Shown here piece after piece: positions 27,536 through 35,958 of a stretch of 64,000 nt of DNA (positions are counted from its first letter, which is position 1; the number at the start of each line of letters is the position of its first letter). The notes below the pieces were generated by a model, which searched no databases, was not told where the DNA came from, and saw nothing but the letters and a program-made list of their open reading frames with translations. The stretch spans positions 1,922,001 through 1,986,000 of the forward strand of contig NZ_CP008896.1 of NCBI RefSeq assembly GCF_000730425.1. The letters run 5' to 3'. The translations under genes and the position numbers were made by a program. Source of the DNA: Pseudomonas fluorescens. GTDB taxonomy: Bacteria > Pseudomonadota > Gammaproteobacteria > Pseudomonadales > Pseudomonadaceae.

Positions 27536-27588
27536 GGGTTCAATCACCGGGTTAAACCTCTAATTACAAGTCCAATATAGAGTTCAAT
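27536..27588. promoter_or_regulatory. Candidate MocR operator: repeats of GGGTTMAA
   Basis: GGGTTCAA (27536), GGGTTAAA (27549) and GAGTTCAA (27580) repeat in one orientation in the gap between the regulator and the exporter operon. The first two are 13 bp apart. MocR proteins are known to bind spaced direct repeats; the assignment here is inference from position. Confidence 0.5.
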
Positions 27589-27612
27589 TCCGGCTCAGGG
27601 AAGCAATAAACG

Positions 27613-28563
27613 ATGCCAATGTCCGCCATTCTCGAAAATACCGAAAAAACCAAATCCCCCAAACAATGGTTGGCTGGCCTGATCACCAGTGTGATGTTCC
27701 TGATTGTCTGCCTGAGCTGGGGCACTACCTGGCTGGGGATCAAGATCGCAGTGGAAAGCGTGCCGCCACTGACGTCAGCGGGCCTGCGCTTTTTGATCGC
27801 CTTCCCACTGTTCCTGTGTTTTGCCTTCCTGCGTCGCGAGCCAATCCTGTTCCCCCGGGAAAGCCGTTGGTTCTTTGTGTTCGTGACCCTTTGCTATTTC
27901 AGCGTGCCCTACTACCTGCTCAACTACGGCGAGATGCACGTCTCGTCCGGGCTCACCGCCCTGCTGTTCAGTTGCATGCCCGTATTTATCCTGATCTTCT
28001 CCGCGCTGTTCCTGCGCGAGCGCATCTACTTTTCCCAGGTCGTCGGGATCGGCATCGGTTTCGGCAGCCTGTACATGATTATCCGCAGCCAGGGGCTGCA
28101 CCTTGACCATGCCGAGTTCTTCGGCGTACTGGCCATTCTGACCGCCGCGATCATGCATGCCTTGTGCTATGTCATTACCAAGCAAAAAGGCAGCGCCATC
28201 AGCGTGATCACCTACAACACCCTGCCCATCGGAATTGCCGGGTTGATGCTGTTCGTCGCCGGCCTCTGGTTTGAATCGCCGACCTTCGGCGCCATTACCC
28301 TGCGTTCCTGGAGCGCCCTGTTCTACCTGGGCCTGGTCGCCTCGGTCGGTGGTTTTATCGTGTATTTCATGCTGCTCAAGCGCCTGAGCCCGATCATCCT
28401 GTCGTTCGTCTTCATTATCTTCCCGGTGTTCGCCGTGATCATCGGCGCCTGGTACGAGGGCCTGGAACTGTCCCGGGACTTGATGCTGTATTCGGCGATC
28501 CTGCTGGCCGGCTTTGCCATCACCAAGCTGCCGATCGAAAAACTGCTGGCGAAAGCCAATTGA
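27613..28563 (+). CDS. DMT-family transporter (EamA, RhaT/YdcZ-like exporter)
   Basis: Inner membrane protein of 316 aa with ten predicted membrane segments in two EamA repeats (first half includes CLSWGTTWLGIKIAVESVPP, second half FYLGLVASVGGFIVYFMLL). Members such as YdeD/EamA and RhtA export cysteine, O-acetylserine or threonine. Its place at the head of a cysteine-synthase operon makes export of a cysteine-like product or O-acetylserine a reasonable guess. It is 23 bp before the four-domain sulfur gene, so cotranscription is very likely. Confidence 0.88.
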   Translation: MPMSAILENTEKTKSPKQWLAGLITSVMFLIVCLSWGTTWLGIKIAVESVPPLTSAGLRFLIAFPLFLCFAFLRREPILFPRESRWFFVFVTLCYFSVPYYLLNYGEMHVSSGLTALLFSCMPVFILIFSALFLRERIYFSQVVGIGIGFGSLYMIIRSQGLHLDHAEFFGVLAILTAAIMHALCYVITKQKGSAISVITYNTLPIGIAGLMLFVAGLWFESPTFGAITLRSWSALFYLGLVASVGGFIVYFMLLKRLSPIILSFVFIIFPVFAVIIGAWYEGLELSRDLMLYSAILLAGFAITKLPIEKLLAKAN

Positions 28564-28589
28564 CCCTTTCCCAACCACGCGAGAGAAAC

Positions 28590-30452
28590 ATGGACGTCCT
28601 CCGCCAAACCACCCTGGAACAGATCTACGCCCACGCCAGCAGCACCTACCCCGAAGAGTGCTGCGGCTTCGTCTTCGCAGACGCCAGCGTGTACCTGGGC
28701 AGCAATATCCAGAACGAGTTGCATCGCAAGAACCCCGAGGCCTACCCCCGCAGCGCGGCCAACGGCTACACCTTCTCGGTGACCGACACGCTGCTGATGA
28801 ACAAGGCCTTTGGCACGGATAACCCGGTAGTGGTGATCTACCACTCCCACCCGGATGTCGGTGCCTACTTCAGCGACGAGGATCAGGACAAGGCCCTCTA
28901 CATGGGCGAGCCGATCTACCCCGTCAGCTACCTGGTAGTGGATGTCCGCCAGGGCAAGGCCCTTGGGTCGAAGCTGTTTGCCTGGGATGGCACGCACTTC
29001 GCCCCCAACCCCTTCAACGACCTGCAAACGGAGTTGTACATGAACGCTGTCTCTTTCCCCGACATCCTGGTCCGCGTGGCCAAGTTGCCAGAATCGACCC
29101 TTGAGGGGGCCGGATCGACATTGCGCGAAGTCATTGAAGATACCTGCACCCGCTACCCCCAACTGCGGGCGCACCTGTTCCACGAAAACAACGGCCAGCT
29201 CAAGGAACACTTCCTGTTCACCGCAGGAGAAGAGCTGGTCGGCCCCGACGATCCACTCCCCGAAAAGGCAAAAATCGAAGTGCTGCTGGCCACCTCCGGC
29301 GGCATGGACATCGAGTCCTTGAGCAACGAAGAAGTACAACGGTATGTACGCCACATCACCCTGCCCGGTGTTGGTCGCGAAGGGCAACGGAACCTGAAGA
29401 AAGCCAAGGTGCTGATCATCGGTACCGGTGGCCTGGGCTCGCCCATCAGCCTGTACCTGGCCGCTGCGGGCATCGGCACCCTGGGGCTGGTGGACTTCGA
29501 TGTGGTGGAAAGCAGCAACCTGCAACGCCAGGTCGTGCACGGCAACAGCACCCTGGGCCTGCCCAAGGTCGAATCCGCCAGGCGCCGACTGCAGGACCTC
29601 AACGCCCATATCCGGATCAACACCTACGACACCGCGCTGAACGCCGATAATGCCCTGGAACTGGTCGGCGCCTACGACCTGGTGATCGATGGCACTGACA
29701 ACTTCGAGACCCGCTATCGGGTCAACGATGCCTGCGTACAGTTGGGCAAGCCGCTGGTGTACGGCGCAATCTACCGTTTCGACGGCCAGATCAGCGTGTT
29801 CAATTATCAAGGTGGGCCTTGCTACCGCTGCCTTTACCCCTACGCGCCACCTGCGGAACTGGCACCCAATTGCAGCGCCGGCGGAGTCATCGGCGTACTG
29901 CCCGGCGTGGTCGGGATGATCCAGGCCACCGAGGCAATCAAGCTGTTGATCGGCCTGGGCGAATCCCTGTCCGGCCGGTTGATGCGCTTTGATGCCCTGG
30001 CCATGAAATTCAGTGAGATCCGCTTCAAGCGCCGTGCTGACTGCCCGTGCTGCTCCGAATTGCGTGAAGCGCACCAACCCGCAGCATTCGTGTGCGCCGA
30101 TACTGTCCGCAGCACCCCAGGCCTGGCCGAAGAACACTACATAAAGCCCCAGGTGCTCAAGCGACTGCTGGAGCAGCGCAGCAGCACCGATATCCTGCTG
30201 GATGTACGCGATGCCAGCGAGCTGGAGGTATGCCAACTGCCCGGCGTGGTGCATATCCCCCTGGCTCAGCTCGACGATCATCTCGATACCCTCAGCCGCG
30301 ACAACACCCATTACCTGATCTGCTACGCCGGCATCCGCGCCGAGCAAGCCGCCAGCACCTTGCTGGCCGCAGGCTTTGCCAACACCCGGGTGCTGGTAGG
30401 CGGCATGAAACGCTGGGTGCACGACGTCGAACCCGACATGCCTTTGTACTGA
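28590..30452 (+). CDS. Four-domain sulfur carrier protein: JAMM protease, ubiquitin-like domain, E1-like MoeB/ThiF, rhodanese
   Basis: A single 620 aa polypeptide with four domains. (1) Residues 1-145, JAMM/MPN+ metalloprotease: Glu23 in PEECCG, H85-S-H87-P, then S95-x-x-D98, a complete zinc site. (2) Residues 151-238, a ThiS/MoaD-like ubiquitin fold ending in ATSGG (Gly237-Gly238), the place for adenylation and thiocarboxylate formation. (3) Residues 239-500, an E1-like adenylating domain with GTGGLGSP (278-285), the CxxC pairs 411/414 and 485/488 that bind zinc, and the catalytic cysteine 428 in PNCSAGG. (4) Residues 510-620, a rhodanese with active Cys578 in CYAGIR. Each part matches a piece of the mycobacterial Mec/CysO/MoeZ system. 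I chose ATG 28590 after GAGAGA. The Gly-Gly is internal, so either it acts without a free C-terminus or the JAMM domain cuts after it. Confidence 0.9.
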   Translation: MDVLRQTTLEQIYAHASSTYPEECCGFVFADASVYLGSNIQNELHRKNPEAYPRSAANGYTFSVTDTLLMNKAFGTDNPVVVIYHSHPDVGAYFSDEDQDKALYMGEPIYPVSYLVVDVRQGKALGSKLFAWDGTHFAPNPFNDLQTELYMNAVSFPDILVRVAKLPESTLEGAGSTLREVIEDTCTRYPQLRAHLFHENNGQLKEHFLFTAGEELVGPDDPLPEKAKIEVLLATSGGMDIESLSNEEVQRYVRHITLPGVGREGQRNLKKAKVLIIGTGGLGSPISLYLAAAGIGTLGLVDFDVVESSNLQRQVVHGNSTLGLPKVESARRRLQDLNAHIRINTYDTALNADNALELVGAYDLVIDGTDNFETRYRVNDACVQLGKPLVYGAIYRFDGQISVFNYQGGPCYRCLYPYAPPAELAPNCSAGGVIGVLPGVVGMIQATEAIKLLIGLGESLSGRLMRFDALAMKFSEIRFKRRADCPCCSELREAHQPAAFVCADTVRSTPGLAEEHYIKPQVLKRLLEQRSSTDILLDVRDASELEVCQLPGVVHIPLAQLDDHLDTLSRDNTHYLICYAGIRAEQAASTLLAAGFANTRVLVGGMKRWVHDVEPDMPLY

Positions 30453-30478
30453 TCACAGGCCTTGGGGGTACTTATCTG

Positions 30479-31393
30479 ATGTTGCATAACTCTATACTCG
30501 ACGCCATTGGCCACACGCCCATCGTGCGCCTGGAACAATTCTCCGAAGACCTGGGCATCGAGGTCTTCGCCAAGCTTGAATCCCTGAACCCGGGCGGCAG
30601 CCATAAGGCGCGGATCGCGCTGGGCATGATCCTCGACGCCGAGCGTCGCGGTATCCTGATTCGCGATTCGGGGCAAACCATCATCGAGCCCAGTGGCGGC
30701 AATACGGGCATCGGCCTGGTCATGGCCGGCAACGTGCTGGGCTACAAAGTAGTGCTGGTGATTCCCGACAACTACAGCCCCGAAAAGCAAAAGCTGCTGC
30801 GACTGTATGGGGCCAAGGTGGTGCTCTCGGACAGCCGCCTGGGCAACAATTCCCATGGCGAGAAGTGCATGGAACTGCAGTTGGAAAATCCCAGCTTCGT
30901 CATGCTCAACCAACAACGCAATGGCGCCAACCCTCAGACCCATCGCGACACCACCGCCCCGGAAATCATCCGAGCCTTTGGCGAACGCCAGGTCGACTAT
31001 TTCGTCAGTGGCATCGGCACAGGGGGCCATATCACCGGTATCGGTGAAACCCTCAAGGCCACCTGGCCGCAAATCCGCGTGATGGGTGTGGAACCCGAGG
31101 AATGCGACCTGCTCAGCGACCGCCATGCGCCGCACCATATCCAGGGCCTGTCCATCGGCCTGATCCCGAGCATTCTCAACCTGAAAGTGCTGGACGGCAT
31201 GCTCAAGGTTTCGCGCCTTGAATGCCTGGAAATGATGAAGCGCATCATGCGTACCGATGCCATCAGCCTGGGGCTGTCCTCAGCCGCCAATATGGTGGCC
31301 ATCGCCAGGCTCGCCCCGGAACTGCCCACCGACACCGTCGTCCTGACCATGGTGTATGACAGCGCCGACAGTTATCTGCCCTGTTTCGAATAA
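30479..31393 (+). CDS. Cysteine synthase family PLP enzyme (CysM/CysK-like)
   Basis: Fold-type II PLP enzyme of 304 aa. Opens with SILDAIGHTPIVRLEQFS. The PLP lysine is Lys43 in NPGGSHKAR, where most family members have SVKDR. Other motifs are EPSGGNTGIGL (PLP/substrate loop) and the phosphate-binding GIGTGGHITG. It probably replaces an acyl or phosphate group on serine with sulfide or a protein thiocarboxylate. It follows the sulfur-carrier gene by 26 bp and precedes a serine-acetyltransferase-like gene. The altered SHKAR motif and PSGGNTG loop mark it as a divergent branch, so another beta-substituted alanine is possible. Confidence 0.88.
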   Translation: MLHNSILDAIGHTPIVRLEQFSEDLGIEVFAKLESLNPGGSHKARIALGMILDAERRGILIRDSGQTIIEPSGGNTGIGLVMAGNVLGYKVVLVIPDNYSPEKQKLLRLYGAKVVLSDSRLGNNSHGEKCMELQLENPSFVMLNQQRNGANPQTHRDTTAPEIIRAFGERQVDYFVSGIGTGGHITGIGETLKATWPQIRVMGVEPEECDLLSDRHAPHHIQGLSIGLIPSILNLKVLDGMLKVSRLECLEMMKRIMRTDAISLGLSSAANMVAIARLAPELPTDTVVLTMVYDSADSYLPCFE

Positions 31394-31416
31394 CGACCAT
31401 TACGGGGGTGCCTTCC

Positions 31417-32409
31417 ATGGGAGGCTTTATCGACATGCAACAGTTGCACGATGAGTTGCTGACCCACCTCATCAAGGCCCTGTCGCCGGCGCAGATGGCA
31501 CAGTTGCAGCCACATCTGGCGGCGTTGATCCAGCCAGCGGCGCAGGAGGTGGCCGAGGACCTGATCGCCTATGCCTGGCGCGATCCGGCGTCCAGGGGCC
31601 GGGGCGAGTTGATCCTGGAGTCCTACGCCTCGTTCAAGGCCGTGCTGTTTTACCGGCTGGCGCACCGGGTATGGAATCTTCCCGACCAGCCCCACGGCCA
31701 GTCCTGCGCCATCGCGCTGACCTTGAGCAACCAGGGCAAGATCCTGTCCGGGGCCGAAATCCACCCGGCCGCCCAGATTGGCCGGCGTTTTGTCCTGGAT
31801 CATGGCTTTGGCACGGTGATCGGCGAAACCTGCGAAATCGGCAATGACTGCTACATCCTGTGTGGCGTGACCCTGGGCGCCCGGGGCATCGCCAACAACC
31901 CGGACGGCAAGCGCCACCCACGCCTGGGCAACAATGTGGAAGTCGGCTCGGGCGCCAGGGTGCTCGGGTATGTGCTGATTGGCGACAACGTATTTATCAG
32001 CCCCTCCTGTGTGATTACCCAGGACGTACCCGCGGGCACCAAGGTCAAGGTGGTCAACCAGATCCAGTTGCAGAAAAACGACGAATCAGACGCCAGCACC
32101 TACCTCGGGGCGTTTGCCCTCGACGAGCGCCTGCATGTGGTCGGCGAAGTCAACACCAGCCACCGGGTCACGGTGCTGGATGCTGACTTCCATCCGCTGC
32201 CCGGCCTGGTGCTGGAACCCACGGTCAAGGAACGCCATCACCTGCAATTTCGCCTGCGCACGCTGCAGGCACCCACCCATCCACCGCGCCTGCCCCTGAA
32301 CCTGAAGGTATGCGGGCCGAAGTTCGAGGTCACCCTGCTTTCCCCACCCGGGTTGAGCGCAATGGTGCGGCGTCTGCTGCAAACCAGCCCACTGATCGTT
32401 GGAGGTTGA
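31417..32409 (+). CDS. Serine O-acetyltransferase-like protein with a C-terminal extension
   Basis: Hexapeptide-repeat acyltransferase of 330 aa. The N-terminal helices and the central left-handed beta-helix match serine acetyltransferase: LDHGFGTVIGETCEIGNDCY contains the catalytic His and Asp region, and LGNNVEVGSGARVLG the later coils. It should make O-acetylserine for the enzyme upstream. CysE proteins usually end near residue 270; this one carries about 100 more residues (from about 225) with no recognised motif. ATG 31417 is preceded by GGGGGTG; an in-frame ATG at 31435 with GGGAGG ahead is equally possible. Confidence 0.85.
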   Translation: MGGFIDMQQLHDELLTHLIKALSPAQMAQLQPHLAALIQPAAQEVAEDLIAYAWRDPASRGRGELILESYASFKAVLFYRLAHRVWNLPDQPHGQSCAIALTLSNQGKILSGAEIHPAAQIGRRFVLDHGFGTVIGETCEIGNDCYILCGVTLGARGIANNPDGKRHPRLGNNVEVGSGARVLGYVLIGDNVFISPSCVITQDVPAGTKVKVVNQIQLQKNDESDASTYLGAFALDERLHVVGEVNTSHRVTVLDADFHPLPGLVLEPTVKERHHLQFRLRTLQAPTHPPRLPLNLKVCGPKFEVTLLSPPGLSAMVRRLLQTSPLIVGG

Positions 32410-32411
32410 AC

Positions 32412-33140
32412 ATGTCCGTGCACACAATGGAAACCCTGGCGCTGTTCGACAGCGCGCCTTACCAGAACGCCTTCAGCGCCCGTGTGATCGCCGTCAGTGA
32501 ACAGGGCGTCGCCCTGGAACACACGCTGTTCTATCCCACAGGGGGTGGGCAACCAGGAGACACCGGTTATTTCACGCTGCCGGACGGCAGCCAGGTCAAC
32601 GTGACCGGGACCGTGCGCGACCCAGTGCTGCGCTCGATCATCTGGCATCAAGTGGAACACAGCCCCGAATCATTGCGTGCTGGCGTGCAGGTCGACGCAG
32701 GCCTGGACTGGGAGCGGCGCTACCAGCACATGAAGATGCACACCTGCCTGCATCTGCTGTGCTCGATCATCGACGCACCGGTGACCGGTTGCAGCATCAG
32801 CGCCGACAAGGGCCGCCTGGATTTCGACCTGCCGGAAATGACCCTGGACAAAGAAAGCATCACCCGCGACCTGAATGCCTTGATCGAACAGGCCCATGAG
32901 GTCAAGTCGCTGTCGATGCCGGCGTCTGAGTATTCCACCCTGCTGCAGATCACCCGCACCCAAGCCGTCGCGCCACCGGTGATCCAGGGCGCGGTCCGGG
33001 TGATAGAGATTGCCGGCATCGATATCCAGCCGTGTGGCGGCACCCATGTGGTCAACACCGAGGAGATCGGTCGGGTGTTCTGCGAAAAAATCGAGAAAAA
33101 AAGCAAACACAACCGGCGGGTGATCCTGCGGTTCGAGTGA
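32412..33140 (+). CDS. Alanyl-tRNA editing protein (AlaX-like)
   Basis: Free-standing AlaRS-type editing domain of 242 aa. The four zinc ligands are visible: HTCLH (H-x3-H, in KMHTCLHLL) and CGGTH (C-x3-H, in QPCGGTHVVN). The N-terminal part has the GGGQPGDTG loop. AlaX proteins hydrolyse Ser-tRNA(Ala) or Gly-tRNA(Ala). It begins 2 bp after the preceding gene with GGAGG upstream, so it belongs to the same operon. A role in guarding translation against serine or a serine-like intermediate accumulated by this pathway is inference. Confidence 0.9.
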   Translation: MSVHTMETLALFDSAPYQNAFSARVIAVSEQGVALEHTLFYPTGGGQPGDTGYFTLPDGSQVNVTGTVRDPVLRSIIWHQVEHSPESLRAGVQVDAGLDWERRYQHMKMHTCLHLLCSIIDAPVTGCSISADKGRLDFDLPEMTLDKESITRDLNALIEQAHEVKSLSMPASEYSTLLQITRTQAVAPPVIQGAVRVIEIAGIDIQPCGGTHVVNTEEIGRVFCEKIEKKSKHNRRVILRFE

Positions 33141-33179
33141 AGTCGCAGGCCGCCAATTGGGGGGGAGCTCAGCCTCCCC

Positions 33180-34079
33180 TTACTTCGCCTGGGCTTTGAT
33201 CTGGGAGCTCAATTGCGCTATTTGCTGCTGCAGTTGGGCAATCGCTTGAGTGAATTCAGTCATCATTTGATCGATGCTCGCACGCAACTGCTCGTTCTCG
33301 TGTATGAGCTGGTCAACGCTGCGAGTCGCCGGAGCCGATGGGGTGTTGCCCTGGGTACTGGTCGCTTGCCCCGTCGGCGCGGTGTCCGACGGAACATTGC
33401 TATTGGCCTTCGGGTCCGAGGTGGCAGCAGGCGCCTGGTTCTCGGGGGCCGGCGCACTACCCACCTTCTGACTCAACGCCTGGATCTGCTCTTGCAGTTG
33501 GGTCACCACCCTCGTGAACTGGGTTTTCAGGCGCTCGATCGCATCGCGCAACTCATCGTTTTCAGCAGTCAATTGCCCAAGATTTCGCGGCGCTTCGCCT
33601 CCCGAAACCGTTGTATCTCCCACACGAACAGGTGTTTCAGGTGGGGTATTGTCCTGCTGCACCGCAGGGCTGTTACTCGCGCCCGGATTCGATGGGGACT
33701 CCGCTTTCCCCGGGCGTTGCATCGTATTGACTTGCTGAGCCAGGTCAGCCACTTGCCGTTGAAGCTCCATGATTATCGGCGTGAACTGAGCAACCAGCTG
33801 GTTAAGCTTGTCGCGCAGTTGATTGTTCTCCTGGGAAAGCTGTGCAAGCCGGGCCGGGTCAATATTTGTCGCAGATGACGGTGAATTGACCAGCCCCTTA
33901 TGTGCAGAAAACTGCCCGCGCTGTTGAGCAGTCATTGGCGGTCGGGGTGACGCTGAGTCTGACGGGACTTGCCTGGGACTGTGTGTTGGACCTCTGTTTT
34001 CGCTCCCCCCAGACACTGGCTTGGGGTGTGTTTCATAAACGTAATTGGGTGCGTACTGCTGAGGACTAACGCTAGTCAT
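33180..34079 (-). CDS. Orphan protein with three coiled-coil repeats in disordered linkers
   Basis: Protein of 299 aa that I cannot assign to a family. A disordered N-terminus (residues 1-75, rich in Pro, Ser, Gln) is followed by three similar coiled-coil units at about 78-120, 167-208 and 256-297. Each has an ENxQLRDxxxxLxxQFTxxxxxLQxQxxxLxxQ pattern. The units are separated by linkers rich in Pro, Ala, Thr, Ser and Asn. There is no signal peptide, no membrane segment and no cysteine seen. ATG 34079 follows AGAGGTCCTCC. It is monocistronic, between the sulfur operon and the prp operon. The layout is reminiscent of secreted or scaffold proteins, without proof. Confidence 0.75.
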   Translation of the reverse strand: MTSVSPQQYAPNYVYETHPKPVSGGSENRGPTHSPRQVPSDSASPRPPMTAQQRGQFSAHKGLVNSPSSATNIDPARLAQLSQENNQLRDKLNQLVAQFTPIIMELQRQVADLAQQVNTMQRPGKAESPSNPGASNSPAVQQDNTPPETPVRVGDTTVSGGEAPRNLGQLTAENDELRDAIERLKTQFTRVVTQLQEQIQALSQKVGSAPAPENQAPAATSDPKANSNVPSDTAPTGQATSTQGNTPSAPATRSVDQLIHENEQLRASIDQMMTEFTQAIAQLQQQIAQLSSQIKAQAK

Positions 34080-34234
34080 GGAGGACCTCTCAGATTCATG
34101 TATTGGACTCATGAGACGGCCCGCGTAAACAGGCCATCTGGCTACCTGATTGGTGGTTATCTGAATATGGTTCCTACGATGCAGGGCGTACTAATAGCAA
34201 ATGTGTCCACTTCACAAACGTTCGTCCGACGCTC

Positions 34235-35719
34235 TTACATCACCCACAGGTCCACAAACCGGCTCACGGACGTCGCTTCGAGCCGTGCCTGATCCTTGCA
34301 CAAGGCAAAAATCTCGGCACTGCGCTGCGCGGTAAACCGGGTGGACAGGTTGGCCTTGAACTTATCTTCGAGCAACGGAATCCCATCGGCCCGGCGACGG
34401 CGATGGCCAATCGGATACTCCACTGCCACCTGCTCGGTGCTGGAGCCATCCTTGAAGAACACCTGCACCGCGTTGGCAATGGAACGCTTGTCCGCTTCCA
34501 GGTACTCGCGGCTGTAGCGCGGGTCTTCGACAATGACCATCTTCTCGCGCAATTGATCGAGGATCGGGTGCGCGGCATGGAACTCATCTTCGTACTGTTC
34601 GGCCACCAGGTTGCCGAACGCCAGGGGCACAGCCGTCATGTATTGCAGGCAGTGGTCGCGGTCGGCGGCATTGGCCAGTTGGCCGACCTTGGAAATGATG
34701 CGAATCGCCGACTCATGGGTGGTAATGACGATTCTGTCGATTTCATGCAACCGGTGCTTGACCTGCGGATGCAAACTCACCGCCGCTTCGCAGGCAGTTT
34801 GTGCGTGGAACTCGGCAGGGAAACTGATCTTGAACAGCACGTTTTCCATCACGTAGGTGCCATAGGGCTGGGGCAGGCTGAATGCACGCTTGTCTTCGGG
34901 CTTGAGGGCCAGGTCCTTGTTGGTATGGCTGAACAGCACGTCATAGAAGCCCCATTGCGGTGCGCTCAGCACGCCGGGAATCCCCATCTCGCCACGCATG
35001 GCGATGTCGGCCAGGCGCACGCCACGGCTTGACGCATCCCCCGCCGCCCAGGACTTGCGTGATCCGGCGTTCGGCGCGTGGCGATAAGTACGCAGGGCCT
35101 GCCCATCGACAAACGCCTGGGACAGCGCCGCCAGCAGTTGCTCGCGCTGGGCGCCCATCAACTTGGCGCACACTGCCGTGGAGGCGATTTTGACCAGCAG
35201 CACATGGTCAAGGCCGACGCGGTTGAAGGCGTTTTCCAGGGCAATCACACCCTGGATTTCGTGGGCCATGATCATCGCTTCCAACACCGCGCGCATGGTC
35301 AACTGCGCCTCGCCATTGGCCACGCGCTTTTGCGACAGGTGATCGGCAACGGCCAGGATGCCACCGAGGTTATCCGAAGGATGGCCCCATTCGGCGGCGA
35401 GCCAGGTGTCGTTGTAGTCAAGCCAACGTACGATGCAACCGATATCCCACGCGGCCTTGACCGGGTCCAGGCGATAGGACGTACCCGGCACCCGCGCACC
35501 GAACGGCACCACCGTACCCTCGACGATCGGCCCCAGGTGCTTGGTGCACTCAGGAAAACGCAGGGCCAGCAGGCCACAACCGAGGGTGTCCATCAGGCAA
35601 TTGCGGGCGGTGTCCAGGGCATCCCGCGAATCGATACGGTAGTTGAGGACGTAATCGGCGATGTCCTGCAAAACCTGGTCGTAGTCGGGGCGGTTGTTCT
35701 GGTCGACGTTGGCGCTCAT
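34235..35719 (-). CDS. prpD: 2-methylcitrate dehydratase PrpD
   Basis: Protein of 494 aa of the MmgE/PrpD family, cofactor-free dehydratase in the methylcitrate cycle of propionate use. Full length for the family, with [19 protein letters not shown] near the N-terminus and [17 protein letters not shown] in the middle. It is the last gene of the prp cluster, separated from prpF by a 239 bp gap holding a REP pair. With acnD and prpF present its dehydratase activity may be redundant. Confidence 0.95.
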   Translation of the reverse strand: MSANVDQNNRPDYDQVLQDIADYVLNYRIDSRDALDTARNCLMDTLGCGLLALRFPECTKHLGPIVEGTVVPFGARVPGTSYRLDPVKAAWDIGCIVRWLDYNDTWLAAEWGHPSDNLGGILAVADHLSQKRVANGEAQLTMRAVLEAMIMAHEIQGVIALENAFNRVGLDHVLLVKIASTAVCAKLMGAQREQLLAALSQAFVDGQALRTYRHAPNAGSRKSWAAGDASSRGVRLADIAMRGEMGIPGVLSAPQWGFYDVLFSHTNKDLALKPEDKRAFSLPQPYGTYVMENVLFKISFPAEFHAQTACEAAVSLHPQVKHRLHEIDRIVITTHESAIRIISKVGQLANAADRDHCLQYMTAVPLAFGNLVAEQYEDEFHAAHPILDQLREKMVIVEDPRYSREYLEADKRSIANAVQVFFKDGSSTEQVAVEYPIGHRRRRADGIPLLEDKFKANLSTRFTAQRSAEIFALCKDQARLEATSVSRFVDLWVM

Positions 35720-35849
35720 GGCAGTACTCCAAAATGGGTTGGGTGTGTTCCGTCCTCAGGCTCAGGGTTGGGTGTTTGTGGCAGGTCTGAGTGCCTGCTC
35801 TCGTACATAAATTCAGAAGCTACCGATAATCCCCAGTGGAAGCGGGTTT

Positions 35850-35942
35850 GTGTGGGAGCGGGCTTGCTCGCGAAAGCGGTGGATCAGTCAATACAAGTGC
35901 TGACTCAAATACCGCTTTCGCGAGCAAGCCCGCTCCCACATT
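35850..35942. repeat. Inverted REP pair (REPIN)
   Basis: GTGTGGGAGCGGGCTTGCTC and GAGCAAGCCCGCTCCCACA face each other, and the inner parts CGCGAAAGCGGT and ACCGCTTTCGCG are also complementary. Lies between prpF and prpD. Confidence 0.88.
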
Positions 35943-35958
35943 GGGGCCGGTGCAAGGT

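Noticed and set aside
28323..30422. 699-codon open frame on the reverse strand opposite the four-domain sulfur gene
   Set aside because: The + strand gene has four sets of catalytic motifs; the reverse frame has none.
33157..33179. GGGGAG/CTCCCC hairpin between the AlaX-like gene and the coiled-coil gene
   Set aside because: Good stem but no T run on either side, so I do not call a terminator.
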